Source of the DNA: Bacteroides ovatus
GTDB lineage: Bacteria > Bacteroidota > Bacteroidia > Bacteroidales > Bacteroidaceae
Assembly: GCF_001314995.1 (NCBI RefSeq)
Contig: NZ_CP012938.1
Location: forward strand, 4,030,001 to 4,094,000
DNA length: 64,000 nucleotides
Direction of reading: 5' to 3'
Shown: positions 19,007 through 27,511 of the stretch, piece by piece
Position numbering within the stretch: the stretch's first letter is position 1
Layout: each line of letters begins with the position of its first letter
Notes under the pieces: generated by a model
Seen by the model: the letters and a program-made list of their open reading frames with translations, nothing else
Told to the model about the DNA's origin: nothing
Database searches by the model: none
Program-made: the position numbers and the translations under genes

Positions 19007-21265
19007 ATGTACAAGAGAAAATTCATTCCGTTAGTACTGTTAATGATTTTAATCGTCAATGGATGCAGCAACAAGCAAGAGGTAGTGTTAACTCCGGTTG
19101 ACTATGTAAATCCCTATATGGGGAATATCAGTCATTTGTTAGTTCCTACTTACCCAACTGTCCATCTTCCCAATAGTATGCTCCGCATCTATCCGGAAAG
19201 AGCAGATTACACCTCTGATAAAATAAAAGGCTTACCGGTCATTGTCACCTCGCATCGGGGAAAGTCTGCATTCAGCCTGTCTTTCTATCAGGGAGCAGAG
19301 AGCGGATTACAACCGGTATATTACTATTGTTATGATAATGAAGTGATAAAACCCTATTCCTATTCTTCCTATTTTGAAGAAGAAGAGGTTTCCACTAAAT
19401 TCGCTCCTTCCCACCAGGCAGGAATCTATGAACTAAGTTTCCGGAAAAACAATGCTCCATATTTAATACTTAGTACCACCAATGGTGAGCTTAAAACTAC
19501 GGAGAATACCATTTCCGGTTATCAGAACATAGATCATCAAACCAAAGTATATGTTTATATGGAGACTTCCGCACTGCCGGAAAAAACGATGACTGTCAGC
19601 AAAGAAGAAATAAATCACAGCCACACTGCCATAAAAGGCAAGAACGTGGGTATCGCTCTCTTATATTCAACAGATATAAAAACAATCAAAGTTCGCTACG
19701 GTATTTCCTTCATTGATGAAAAGCAAGCAAAAGCCAACCTACAGCGGGAAATAAAAGATTATGATGTGGAAAACCAGATGAACATTGCCAAAAACATCTG
19801 GAATCAAACATTAAATAAAATCAAAGTGGAAGGAATAGACGAAAATGCAAAAGCAATATTCTATACTTCCCTCTACCGGACTTACGAACGGATGATTTGC
19901 CTTTCGGAAGACAACCGCTATTACAGTGCTTTCGACAATAGTATCCACAAAGATTCTGTCCCATTTTATACCGACGATTGGATTTGGGACACGTATAGAG
20001 CAGTCCACCCCTTACGTGTTATCATCGAACCACAAATGGAAGCTGACATGATTCAGTCTTTTATCAGAATGGCACAGCAAATGGAACATAACTGGATGCC
20101 TACATTTCCTGAAGTTACGGGAGACAGCCGTAGAATGAATTCCAATCACGGTGTAGCCACTGTTATTGATTCATATATAAAAGGAATCCGTAACTTTGAT
20201 TTATCAGCTGCTTACGAAGCCTGCAAACTTGGTATTACAGAAAAAACGTTAGCCCCGTGGTCAGGCATAAAGGGAGGTGAAATCACAAAATTCTATTGGG
20301 AAAACGGATATTTACCGGCATTGGCACCGGGAGAACAAGAAACAGCTGACGAAGTACACCCATTTGAAAAACGCCAACCGGTAGCCGTCACTCTAGGTAC
20401 GTCTTACGATGAATGGTGTCTGGCACAAATAGCCAAACAACTTGGGTATGAGAAAGACTATAACTACTTTCTACAAGGGAGTAAAAACTATCGGAATATT
20501 TTCAATCCTGAAACAAAATTCTTCCATCCCAAAAATGCAAAAGGCGAATTCATAGAACCCTTTGATTATGCCACTGCCGGTGGATTAGGTGCTCGTGAAG
20601 CATACGGCGAGAATAACGGTTGGATATACCGATGGGATGTTCCCCATAATATTGCTGATTTAATTGAACTGATGGGAGGGAAAGAAGCATTCAGAAATAA
20701 TCTTGAAACGATGTATAACACCCCATTGGGCGAAGCCAAATATGTATTTTATGCACAATTACCGGATCATACGGGTAATGTAGGTCAATTTTCAATGGCT
20801 AATGAACCCAGTATGCACATTCCTTATCTGTACAACTATATAGGAGAGCCCTGGAGAACTCAAAAAAGAGTAAGGACATTGCTCGATGAATGGTTTAGAA
20901 ATGACCTGATGGGACTCCCGGGCGACGAAGATGGCGGAGGAATGTCAGCATTTGTAGTCTTCTCCATGCTAGGTTTCTATCCTATTACTCCTGGTTTGCC
21001 TATTTATGTCATCGGAACTCCTATGTTCGAAAGAGCAGTTATTGAAACAGGAGCCGGCAAATCATTCGAAGTCATTGCACACAACTATTCGCCGACAAAT
21101 AAATATATCCAATCAGCCAAATTAAATGGCAAAGATTGGAACCAGTCCTGGTTCGAACATAAAGAACTGATGAATGGCGGCAAACTGGAATTTACAATGG
21201 GAAACACTCCCAATAAGAATTGGGCGGCAGACAGTGTGCCCCCTTCTTTTGAAATGAATAAATAA
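19007..21265 (+). CDS. GH92 family alpha-mannosidase lipoprotein
   Basis: A 752-residue lipoprotein (lipobox IVNGCSN, Cys20). GH92 enzymes are calcium-dependent exo-alpha-mannosidases acting on N-glycans and yeast mannan. The N-terminal beta-sandwich domain begins at DYVNPYMGN, and the alpha/alpha-toroid domain carries FYTDDWIWDTYRAVHPL, MPTFPEVTGDSRRMN-SNHGVATVI, NEPSMHIPYLYNY and the catalytic-site GDEDGGGMSA (about 639-648). Length matches the family. The lipoprotein signal places it in the periplasmic or outer-membrane leaflet. It opens a three-gene operon with two phosphatases at 6- and 13-base gaps, which suggests joint removal of phosphate and mannose from a phosphorylated glycan. No SusCD pair adjoins it. 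Confidence 0.9.
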   Translation: MYKRKFIPLVLLMILIVNGCSNKQEVVLTPVDYVNPYMGNISHLLVPTYPTVHLPNSMLRIYPERADYTSDKIKGLPVIVTSHRGKSAFSLSFYQGAESGLQPVYYYCYDNEVIKPYSYSSYFEEEEVSTKFAPSHQAGIYELSFRKNNAPYLILSTTNGELKTTENTISGYQNIDHQTKVYVYMETSALPEKTMTVSKEEINHSHTAIKGKNVGIALLYSTDIKTIKVRYGISFIDEKQAKANLQREIKDYDVENQMNIAKNIWNQTLNKIKVEGIDENAKAIFYTSLYRTYERMICLSEDNRYYSAFDNSIHKDSVPFYTDDWIWDTYRAVHPLRVIIEPQMEADMIQSFIRMAQQMEHNWMPTFPEVTGDSRRMNSNHGVATVIDSYIKGIRNFDLSAAYEACKLGITEKTLAPWSGIKGGEITKFYWENGYLPALAPGEQETADEVHPFEKRQPVAVTLGTSYDEWCLAQIAKQLGYEKDYNYFLQGSKNYRNIFNPETKFFHPKNAKGEFIEPFDYATAGGLGAREAYGENNGWIYRWDVPHNIADLIELMGGKEAFRNNLETMYNTPLGEAKYVFYAQLPDHTGNVGQFSMANEPSMHIPYLYNYIGEPWRTQKRVRTLLDEWFRNDLMGLPGDEDGGGMSAFVVFSMLGFYPITPGLPIYVIGTPMFERAVIETGAGKSFEVIAHNYSPTNKYIQSAKLNGKDWNQSWFEHKELMNGGKLEFTMGNTPNKNWAADSVPPSFEMNK

Positions 21266-21271
21266 CAGAAT

Positions 21272-22375
21272 ATGAATAAAATATTATTTGTCCTTTTATC
21301 GCTTTTGATTTCTCTGCAATCATACTCCCAAGAGCAAAATGAAAAAGAAGTTTCATTTCTCTTGTTGGGAGATATACACTATGATTTATTGGAAGATCAC
21401 GATATGGAATGGTTATCCACCAAACCGGATGATCTGCGCCAAGTTACCAAAGAATATTCAGTATTCACGAAAAATACATGGCCGGAATTCTCCCGGATAA
21501 TCAGCGGGCAAGTTCAAAAACACCAGCCGTCAATAAAAGCCGTTCTGCAAATGGGGGACTTGTCAGAAGGATTGGCCGGTTCTCCACAAAAAGCAATACA
21601 GATGGCTAACAGTGCCTTTAAAGCTGTCAACAAAATGAATCTGAAAGTACCTTTCATTATGACTAAAGGTAATCATGATATCACAGGGCCAGGGGCTAAA
21701 GAAGCTTTTGAAAAAGTATACTTACCCAATATGGCAAGATTGGCAGGACATCCATCCTTACAGTCAGCCAATTACACTACTACTCTTGATGATGTATTAT
21801 TTGTGTGTTATGATCCATGGGATCGGAATCCGGAAGGGCTACAACAATTAGAAAAGTCACTAGCCGGTTCGAAGGCAACTTACAAGTTTGTCATGTTACA
21901 CGAGCCTGTGATTCCGGTAAACGAAAGATGCTGGCATGTATTCCGACAAGATAATGCCAAGAGGGAACAATTGCTGCAAATCATTGCCAGTCAACAAGCA
22001 ATCGTGCTCTGTGCACATCTGCATCTATACTCCGTTGTCTGTCGGGACACTCCTTGGGGACCTATCGTTCAGATTCTCGTCAACAGTGTCATCAAAGATA
22101 AAAATATGCTGGTTCCGAAAAATGTAGTTGCAGACTATGGTCCTGAATTTGTAACGGCACACCCACAATGGCAACCTTCTACTCTACAACAGCGTATGGA
22201 ATGGATTGATAAAGAAACTCCCCATATCCGTTTTTTCAAACAAATGGATTTACCGGGCTACGGCATCCTTTCTATTGACAAAGAAAACAACAAGATGCAA
22301 TTAGAATATTATGCCGCATTTGGAGAAAAGCCATACGATACAGTCAACATATCCGAATTACTTACTTCTAATTAA
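21272..22375 (+). CDS. Secreted calcineurin-like metallophosphoesterase
   Basis: A 367-residue protein with a signal peptide cleaved near residue 20 (LISLQSYSQ). The metallophosphoesterase motifs are in order: LLGDIHYD (D34, H36), MGDLSEG (D96), TKGNHD (N134, H135), a later VMLHEP and CAHLHLY in place of GHxH. These residues bind the two-metal centre that hydrolyses phosphomono- or diesters. Export implies an extracytoplasmic substrate. The gene starts 6 bases after the GH92 stop and ends 13 bases before the alkaline phosphatase, so the trio should act together. The specific substrate, such as phosphomannan or phospholipid, is inferred only from context. Confidence 0.85.
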   Translation: MNKILFVLLSLLISLQSYSQEQNEKEVSFLLLGDIHYDLLEDHDMEWLSTKPDDLRQVTKEYSVFTKNTWPEFSRIISGQVQKHQPSIKAVLQMGDLSEGLAGSPQKAIQMANSAFKAVNKMNLKVPFIMTKGNHDITGPGAKEAFEKVYLPNMARLAGHPSLQSANYTTTLDDVLFVCYDPWDRNPEGLQQLEKSLAGSKATYKFVMLHEPVIPVNERCWHVFRQDNAKREQLLQIIASQQAIVLCAHLHLYSVVCRDTPWGPIVQILVNSVIKDKNMLVPKNVVADYGPEFVTAHPQWQPSTLQQRMEWIDKETPHIRFFKQMDLPGYGILSIDKENNKMQLEYYAAFGEKPYDTVNISELLTSN

Positions 22376-22388
22376 AAACATATTAGCC

Positions 22389-23525
22389 ATGAATGTAAAA
22401 TTTAAAGCTCATTTATTTATTTTCTCCTTATTCTTTTGCTATAATCTATCAGCACAAGAAATCGTCAAAGGAGATTTTAAGAACGAAAATCCACAAAGTT
22501 CGTATGTTCCTTCATTTGACATGGATGCTACCGACAAACCGGTGAAGAATGTCATCTTAATGATAGGTGACGGCATGGGACTGGCGCATATCTGTTCAGG
22601 AATGTATGCCAATCAAGGACAGCTTACTATCACTAATTTAAAAACATGCGGTTTCGTCAGAACGCAATCTGCCAACAAGTTTACAACAGATTCAGCTGCT
22701 TCCGGAACTGCTTACTCAACCGGAAAAAAAACTAAAAACGGAGCGCTCGGAATGGATGAAAATAACCAAGTTATTCCAAACTTACCGGAGAAGTTATCCG
22801 GCTATGGCTACATTTCAGGAATCGTTACCACTGACAATCTCGACGGAGCTACTCCTGCTGCTTTCTTTGCTCACCAACCGGAACGTGGAATGTCTAAAGA
22901 AATTTGGGCAGATCTTCCTAACAGTAAGCTGACATTCTTTTCTGCCGGTAGTTATGAACTATTTGAAAAACAAGCACCAAACGTTCAAAAGGAAATCAAA
23001 AAAGAGTTTACCATCATAGAGGAACCGAATGACAAAGCTATCAAGAAATCTAAAAAACTGGGATACTTACCCACAAAGAGCAAAACAGCTTCTGTAAACG
23101 AAAACCGGGGAGATTTCCTTCCGTCTACCACCCAAATGGCTATTGACTATCTTTCGAGCAGGAGTACTAACGGTTTCTTCTTAATGGTAGAAGGTGCCCG
23201 AATAGATAAAAGTGCGCACAGCAATGATTATTCGGCAGTTGTCCGTGAAGTATTGGACTTTGATAAGGCGGTAGAAGCTGCCATCAGATTTGCAGAAAAA
23301 GATGGAAATACATTAGTGATTATTTCAGCTGATCATGAAACCGGAGCATTAGCTTTACGTGACGGAAACATAAAAGAAGGCAAAATGAAAGCAATGTTTG
23401 TATCTAAAGGACATACACCAATCATGGTTCCACTGTTTGCATACGGTCCACAATCCAAGCTTTTTGGCGGTGTTCAGGAAAACAGCGATGTTAGTAATAA
23501 AATTCTCCAATTACTCGCTAAATAA
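22389..23525 (+). CDS. Alkaline phosphatase
   Basis: A 378-residue periplasmic enzyme with signal peptide (ending near LSAQ, residue 23). It has all the main alkaline phosphatase elements: metal ligand region LMIGDGMG (D61), nucleophile in TDSAASGTA (S102), VEGARIDKSAHSND (E268, D273, H277), SADHETGA (D315, H316) and SKGHTP (H342). It hydrolyses phosphate monoesters. The frame is open from 22311, but that start lies within the preceding coding region; ATG 22389 begins the signal peptide and follows the previous stop by 13 bases, so I chose it. Third gene of the GH92 operon; a terminator hairpin follows. Confidence 0.92.
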   Translation: MNVKFKAHLFIFSLFFCYNLSAQEIVKGDFKNENPQSSYVPSFDMDATDKPVKNVILMIGDGMGLAHICSGMYANQGQLTITNLKTCGFVRTQSANKFTTDSAASGTAYSTGKKTKNGALGMDENNQVIPNLPEKLSGYGYISGIVTTDNLDGATPAAFFAHQPERGMSKEIWADLPNSKLTFFSAGSYELFEKQAPNVQKEIKKEFTIIEEPNDKAIKKSKKLGYLPTKSKTASVNENRGDFLPSTTQMAIDYLSSRSTNGFFLMVEGARIDKSAHSNDYSAVVREVLDFDKAVEAAIRFAEKDGNTLVIISADHETGALALRDGNIKEGKMKAMFVSKGHTPIMVPLFAYGPQSKLFGGVQENSDVSNKILQLLAK

Positions 23526-23554
23526 GATATAAAACAGATCTGTCATTCAAACTG

Positions 23555-23607
23555 AAATAAGAAAGAGTTTCTTCTATATGAAAATAAGAAATTCTTTCTT
23601 ATTTTTT
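23555..23607. terminator. Bidirectional terminator between alkaline phosphatase and EamA genes
   Basis: AAATAAGAAAGA (23555-23566) pairs with TCTTTCTTATTT (23593-23604), followed by further T. The right arm overlaps the stop codon of the minus-strand EamA gene (23599-23601). Confidence 0.7.
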
Positions 23608-24474
23608 CTCTGCCTGATAAACTCCAAAAATAATGCAACCTGCTCCCAATAATGTAATCCACGTGATTTTTTCGTGGAGAATGATTACGGATGCCACCAT
23701 TGTTACCAACGGATTGAGATAGATATAATTGGAGGCTCTAACGGTTCCCAACTGTTTCAATACCACATTCCAGAGGACATAACAAACCAAGGATGCCAAA
23801 ACGGCCAAAAATAAGAGATTGGATAATACAACCGGTTTTAAAAGTACATCGAAATCCGGTTGCAGCGGATGAAGAAGAAAGGCGGGAAGTATGGTCAATA
23901 CTCCATAAAAGAATATTTTGCGGGTGATAAATACAGTGGGGTAACGCCCTGTCATTTTCTTTATCACCAAACTATAAAATGCCCACGACAGGGCGGCAAG
24001 TAAAGTGAGCAAATCCCCTACTGGAGATAATTTGAGTACAAAACTACCGTTGAAGACCACCAGTCCCACCCCAATTAAAGCTAATATGGAACCATAAATC
24101 AAACCTTTGGTGGCTTTTTCACTCTTATAAAAGAGAAGGGAAAGAATGGTAGTAAGCAAGGGAGCTGTGCAAATGATGAAAGCGACATTGGATGCTTGCG
24201 TAATTCCCAAAGCTGTATTCTCTGTAAAGAAATAGAGTGAACCACCGAAAAAACCTCCTGCCATCAACCAAAGTTCGTCTTTCCAATTACTCGTAAACAG
24301 ACGTTTGGGAGAAATCACCCAAATGCCCAGATAGGCAATAAGAAAACGATAGAAGAATATCTCCTGTGGGGTCAGTCCGTGATTAATCAATACTTTGGTT
24401 GATATGAAAGTCAATCCCCAGATAGCAACTACAAGTATCGCAATCAGATGGTAATATCCATGCTTCAATTCCAT
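23599..24474 (-). CDS. EamA/DMT-family permease
   Basis: A 291-residue integral membrane protein with about ten hydrophobic helices arranged as two EamA halves (for example VVAIWGLTFISTKVLI and the second-half LLAALSWAFYSLVIKKM). This is the drug/metabolite transporter superfamily of inner-membrane exporters of amino acids, nucleotides or other small molecules. The substrate is not predictable. A -7 box TATCTTTG lies 30-37 bases upstream on the minus strand. It is divergent from the AAA/nuclease gene at 24605 and convergent with the phosphatase operon. Confidence 0.88.
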   Translation of the reverse strand: MELKHGYYHLIAILVVAIWGLTFISTKVLINHGLTPQEIFFYRFLIAYLGIWVISPKRLFTSNWKDELWLMAGGFFGGSLYFFTENTALGITQASNVAFIICTAPLLTTILSLLFYKSEKATKGLIYGSILALIGVGLVVFNGSFVLKLSPVGDLLTLLAALSWAFYSLVIKKMTGRYPTVFITRKIFFYGVLTILPAFLLHPLQPDFDVLLKPVVLSNLLFLAVLASLVCYVLWNVVLKQLGTVRASNYIYLNPLVTMVASVIILHEKITWITLLGAGCIIFGVYQAEKK

Positions 24475-24503
24475 AATGGTGGTGATGTTTGTTTAATAGA
24501 GTG

Positions 24504-24511
24504 CAAAGATA
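24504..24511 (-). promoter_or_regulatory. -7 box for the EamA permease gene
   Basis: CAAAGATA on the plus strand reads TATCTTTG on the minus strand, 30 bases before the permease ATG. Confidence 0.6.
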
Positions 24512-24557
24512 GCGAGAAGTTATGGAATGTTTGTTTGGAGAAGTAACAAAAAGCCCG

Positions 24558-24565
24558 TACCTTTG
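24558..24565 (+). promoter_or_regulatory. -7 box for the AAA/PD-(D/E)XK gene
   Basis: TACCTTTG matches TAnnTTTG and lies 39 bases before the ATG at 24605. It is back to back with the permease promoter. Confidence 0.55.
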
Positions 24566-24604
24566 TTTATGTTCAAAGAAAGTTCCTAAAATAAGGTATA
24601 AGTT

Positions 24605-26356
24605 ATGGAAAAATATATAGCACCGGACAGGAAACGTATCCCATACGGCATGATGAACTTTGCAGTAATCCGCCGCGACGACTGTTATTATGTAGACAAA
24701 ACCCGGTTTATACCCATGATAGAAGAGGCGGACAAGTTTTTCTTCTTTATTCGTCCGCGCCGTTTCGGCAAAAGCCTCACAGTAAATATGTTGCAGCACT
24801 ATTATGATATACTTGCCAAGGATAAGTTCGATGCCCTGTTTGGCGACCTTTACATCGGAAAGCACCCTACGCGCGATCGGAACAGCTATCTGGTACTATA
24901 CCTCAACTTCTCCGGAATAGTAGGCGAACTACACAACTATCGCAAAGGACTGGATGCGCATTGCCAAACAATGTTCGACTATTTCTGTGATATTTACGCC
25001 GACTATCTCCCCAAAGGCATCAAGGAAGAACTCGACAAAAAAGAAGGAGCTGTCGAACAATTTGAATACCTATTCACAGAATGTAATAAGACCAACCAAC
25101 GTATTTACCTTTTTATTGACGAATACGACCATTTCACCAATGCCATCCTCTCGGATATAGAAAGCCTGCACCGCTATACGGACGAAACACATGGCGAAGG
25201 TTATCTGCGCGCCTTCTTCAATAAAATTAAAGCTGGAACTTATTCCAGTATCGAGCGTTGTTTCATTACCGGTGTAAGCCCCGTGACAATGGACGACCTC
25301 ACAAGCGGTTTCAACATCGGAACCAACTACTCGCTCACGCCGGAATTCAACGAGATGATAGGTTTCACGGAAGAAGAAGTGCGCCAAATGCTCACTTACT
25401 ATTCTACCACCAGTCCATTCAACCACAGTGTGGACGAATTGATAGAAATAATGAAACCCTGGTATGACAACTACTGCTTTGCGGAAGAATGTTATGGCGA
25501 AACCACCATGTACAACTCAAATATGGTGCTCTACTTCGTCAAGAATTATATTCAACGAGGCAAAGCCCCCCGGGATATGGTAGAAGACAATATCCGTATC
25601 GATTACGAAAAATTACGTATGCTCATCCGGAAGGACAAAGAGTTTGCCCATGATGCTTCCATCATACAAACATTGGTGAGCGAAGGCTACGTCACCGGAG
25701 AACTGAAAAAAGGTTTTCCTGCCGTCAATATTACCAACCCCGACAACTTTGTGAGCCTGCTCTACTATTTCGGTATGCTCACCATTAGTGGCACGTATAA
25801 AGGAAAGACCAAACTCACCATTCCTAATCAGGTAGTCCGCGAACAAATCTACACTTATCTGCTAAGTACCTATAACGAAGCCGAACTCAATTTCAGTAGT
25901 TACGAAAAGAACGAACTTGCCAGCGCTCTTGCCTACGATGGCGACTGGAAAGCCTATTTCGGTTATATTGCTGACTGCCTGAAACGCTACACCTCCCAGC
26001 GTGACAAGCAGAAAGGTGAATTTTTTGTCCACGGCTTTACGCTTGCCATGACGGCACAAAACCGTTTCTACCGTCCCATTTCCGAACAGGACACACAGGC
26101 AGGCTATGTCGACATTTTCCTCTGTCCGCTACTGGATATCTATTCAGACATGAAGCACAGCTACATTGTGGAACTGAAATATGCCAAGTATAAAGACCCT
26201 GAAAACCGCGTGGAAGAACTGCGACTGGAAGCTATTGACCAAGCCAATCGCTATGCTGACACTGATACGGTGAAAAGAGCAGTAGGCACTACACAGCTTC
26301 ATAAGATTGTGGTTGTGTACAAAGGAATGGATATGCCGATATGCGAAGAGATTTAA
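24605..26356 (+). CDS. AAA-ATPase-like protein with C-terminal PD-(D/E)XK nuclease domain
   Basis: A 583-residue cytoplasmic protein of the AAA-ATPase_like (PF09820) plus PDDEXK_9 type. The N-terminus has the family opening IPYGMMNFAVIRRDDCYYVDKT. Walker A is RPRRFGKSLTVNM (about residues 48-60), and Walker B is IYLFIDEYDHF. The C-terminal region has the PD-(D/E)XK pattern: GYVDIFL (Asp) then YIVELKYAK (Glu-x-Lys). These proteins are present in many copies in Bacteroides genomes; the function is unproven, and both defence and mobile-element roles have been suggested. The neighbouring nucleotidyltransferase-HEPN gene, 74 bases downstream, is also a toxin/defence-type family. Confidence 0.85.
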   Translation: MEKYIAPDRKRIPYGMMNFAVIRRDDCYYVDKTRFIPMIEEADKFFFFIRPRRFGKSLTVNMLQHYYDILAKDKFDALFGDLYIGKHPTRDRNSYLVLYLNFSGIVGELHNYRKGLDAHCQTMFDYFCDIYADYLPKGIKEELDKKEGAVEQFEYLFTECNKTNQRIYLFIDEYDHFTNAILSDIESLHRYTDETHGEGYLRAFFNKIKAGTYSSIERCFITGVSPVTMDDLTSGFNIGTNYSLTPEFNEMIGFTEEEVRQMLTYYSTTSPFNHSVDELIEIMKPWYDNYCFAEECYGETTMYNSNMVLYFVKNYIQRGKAPRDMVEDNIRIDYEKLRMLIRKDKEFAHDASIIQTLVSEGYVTGELKKGFPAVNITNPDNFVSLLYYFGMLTISGTYKGKTKLTIPNQVVREQIYTYLLSTYNEAELNFSSYEKNELASALAYDGDWKAYFGYIADCLKRYTSQRDKQKGEFFVHGFTLAMTAQNRFYRPISEQDTQAGYVDIFLCPLLDIYSDMKHSYIVELKYAKYKDPENRVEELRLEAIDQANRYADTDTVKRAVGTTQLHKIVVVYKGMDMPICEEI

Positions 26357-26430
26357 TATGTGAAGAGGTTTAATACAAAAAGAAACTCGCATTACAAGCG
26401 CATTATGCAAAAAACAGATAGGCTGACAAT

Positions 26431-27345
26431 ATGAAAAGATCAATAAAACGTCTACCCAAACGCACGCAAGAAGAGCTGGCGGTGCTGCAAGAACTGATAT
26501 TGTCGAATCTTTCGAAAGTGCGTATGATTATCCTGTATGGAAGTTATGCACGAGGAAAATATGTCATCTGGGATGAAACATTCGACGGGTACGGGAGTAC
26601 TTACTACCAAAGTGATTTGGATATTCTGGTGATATGTGATACGAAAGATGCTACTAATGCAGAGAGACATGCGCGCGAAGTTATCGTCCCCAAATATGAT
26701 AAAAGAATGGAAGGAAAGCGGCGTCCGGCTCCCCCTAGTATTATTGTAGAAAATCCGACGACCATTAATCGGGCTATGAGAAGGAAGCATTATTTCTTCT
26801 ATGAGATTATAAAAGATGGTATTCTGTTGTATGACGATGGTACGTTTCAGATTGGCAAACCGGAGAAATTGCCGTTTCGGGAAATTAAGCAATATGCGGA
26901 AGAAGAATATGCAGAATGCTTCGACATGGGAGAATGTTTCCTAGATTCAGGACACACTGCTTACAAAAATGGTAATTTTAAATACGGTTCTTTCTTATTA
27001 CATCAAGCCTGCGAGCGTTTCTACAAAACATTTACGCTTGTGTATAGCGGCTTTCGCCCTAAATCTCATGAATTGAAAGTGTTGGGAGCGATGGTTAAAA
27101 GCTGTTCACGAGAATTCGCAAATGTATTTCCAACCCATACTTTCGAAGATAATAAAGCCTTTGATAAATTATGCAGAGCATATGTCGAAGCGCGATATAA
27201 CCGACTATTCACCGTTAGCAAAGAGCAATATGAGTATATGCTGGCACAAACAGAGGTGCTACACGAAGTTACTATTCGGGAATGTGCCGCACGCATGGCA
27301 TATTACGATGAGATGATAGAAAAAGAAGAGAAAGACAAGATGTAA
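26431..27345 (+). CDS. Nucleotidyltransferase-HEPN fusion protein
   Basis: A 304-residue cytoplasmic protein. The N-terminal minimal nucleotidyltransferase domain has LYGSYARGK (G37, S38) and SDLDILV (D62, D64), with about 17 extra residues between these two halves of the active site. The C-terminal part (about 150-285), with SFLLHQACERFYKTFTLVY and KSHELKVLG, is a HEPN domain. In separate-gene MNT/HEPN modules HEPN is an RNase toxin and MNT adds nucleotides to silence it. Here both are fused, and I do not find the RX4-6H RNase motif in the HEPN part, so toxicity is doubtful. It follows the AAA/nuclease gene with a 74-bp gap. Confidence 0.8.
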   Translation: MKRSIKRLPKRTQEELAVLQELILSNLSKVRMIILYGSYARGKYVIWDETFDGYGSTYYQSDLDILVICDTKDATNAERHAREVIVPKYDKRMEGKRRPAPPSIIVENPTTINRAMRRKHYFFYEIIKDGILLYDDGTFQIGKPEKLPFREIKQYAEEEYAECFDMGECFLDSGHTAYKNGNFKYGSFLLHQACERFYKTFTLVYSGFRPKSHELKVLGAMVKSCSREFANVFPTHTFEDNKAFDKLCRAYVEARYNRLFTVSKEQYEYMLAQTEVLHEVTIRECAARMAYYDEMIEKEEKDKM

Positions 27346-27449
27346 ACCATATATTGTAAAATAATATATCAACCTTTTACATTCTCCTTTCATGTACGAT
27401 TTGTTTTTCAAATATCTCCCTTTTAAAATAGCCAAAACAAGAGAAAAGA

Positions 27450-27476
27450 GGCTGTATTCCTCTTCGGGATACAGCC
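27450..27476 (-). terminator. Terminator of the GH78 gene
   Basis: GGCTGTATTCC (27450-27460) and GGGATACAGCC (27466-27476) pair with one G-T wobble around a 5-base loop. On the minus strand the stem is followed by a T-rich tract (TCTTTTCTC). It lies 36 bases after the rhamnosidase stop codon. Confidence 0.7.
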
Positions 27477-27511
27477 TAAATATCAAATTTATACATGAGT
27501 AACTATATACT

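Noticed and set aside
22311..22388. Longer N-terminus of the alkaline phosphatase overlapping the metallophosphoesterase gene
   Set aside because: The added residues are out-of-frame coding DNA of the upstream gene; the signal peptide begins at ATG 22389.
24605..26356. Transposase or insertion sequence
   Set aside because: The protein is an AAA ATPase with a nuclease-like tail; I see no terminal inverted repeats or target duplications around it.
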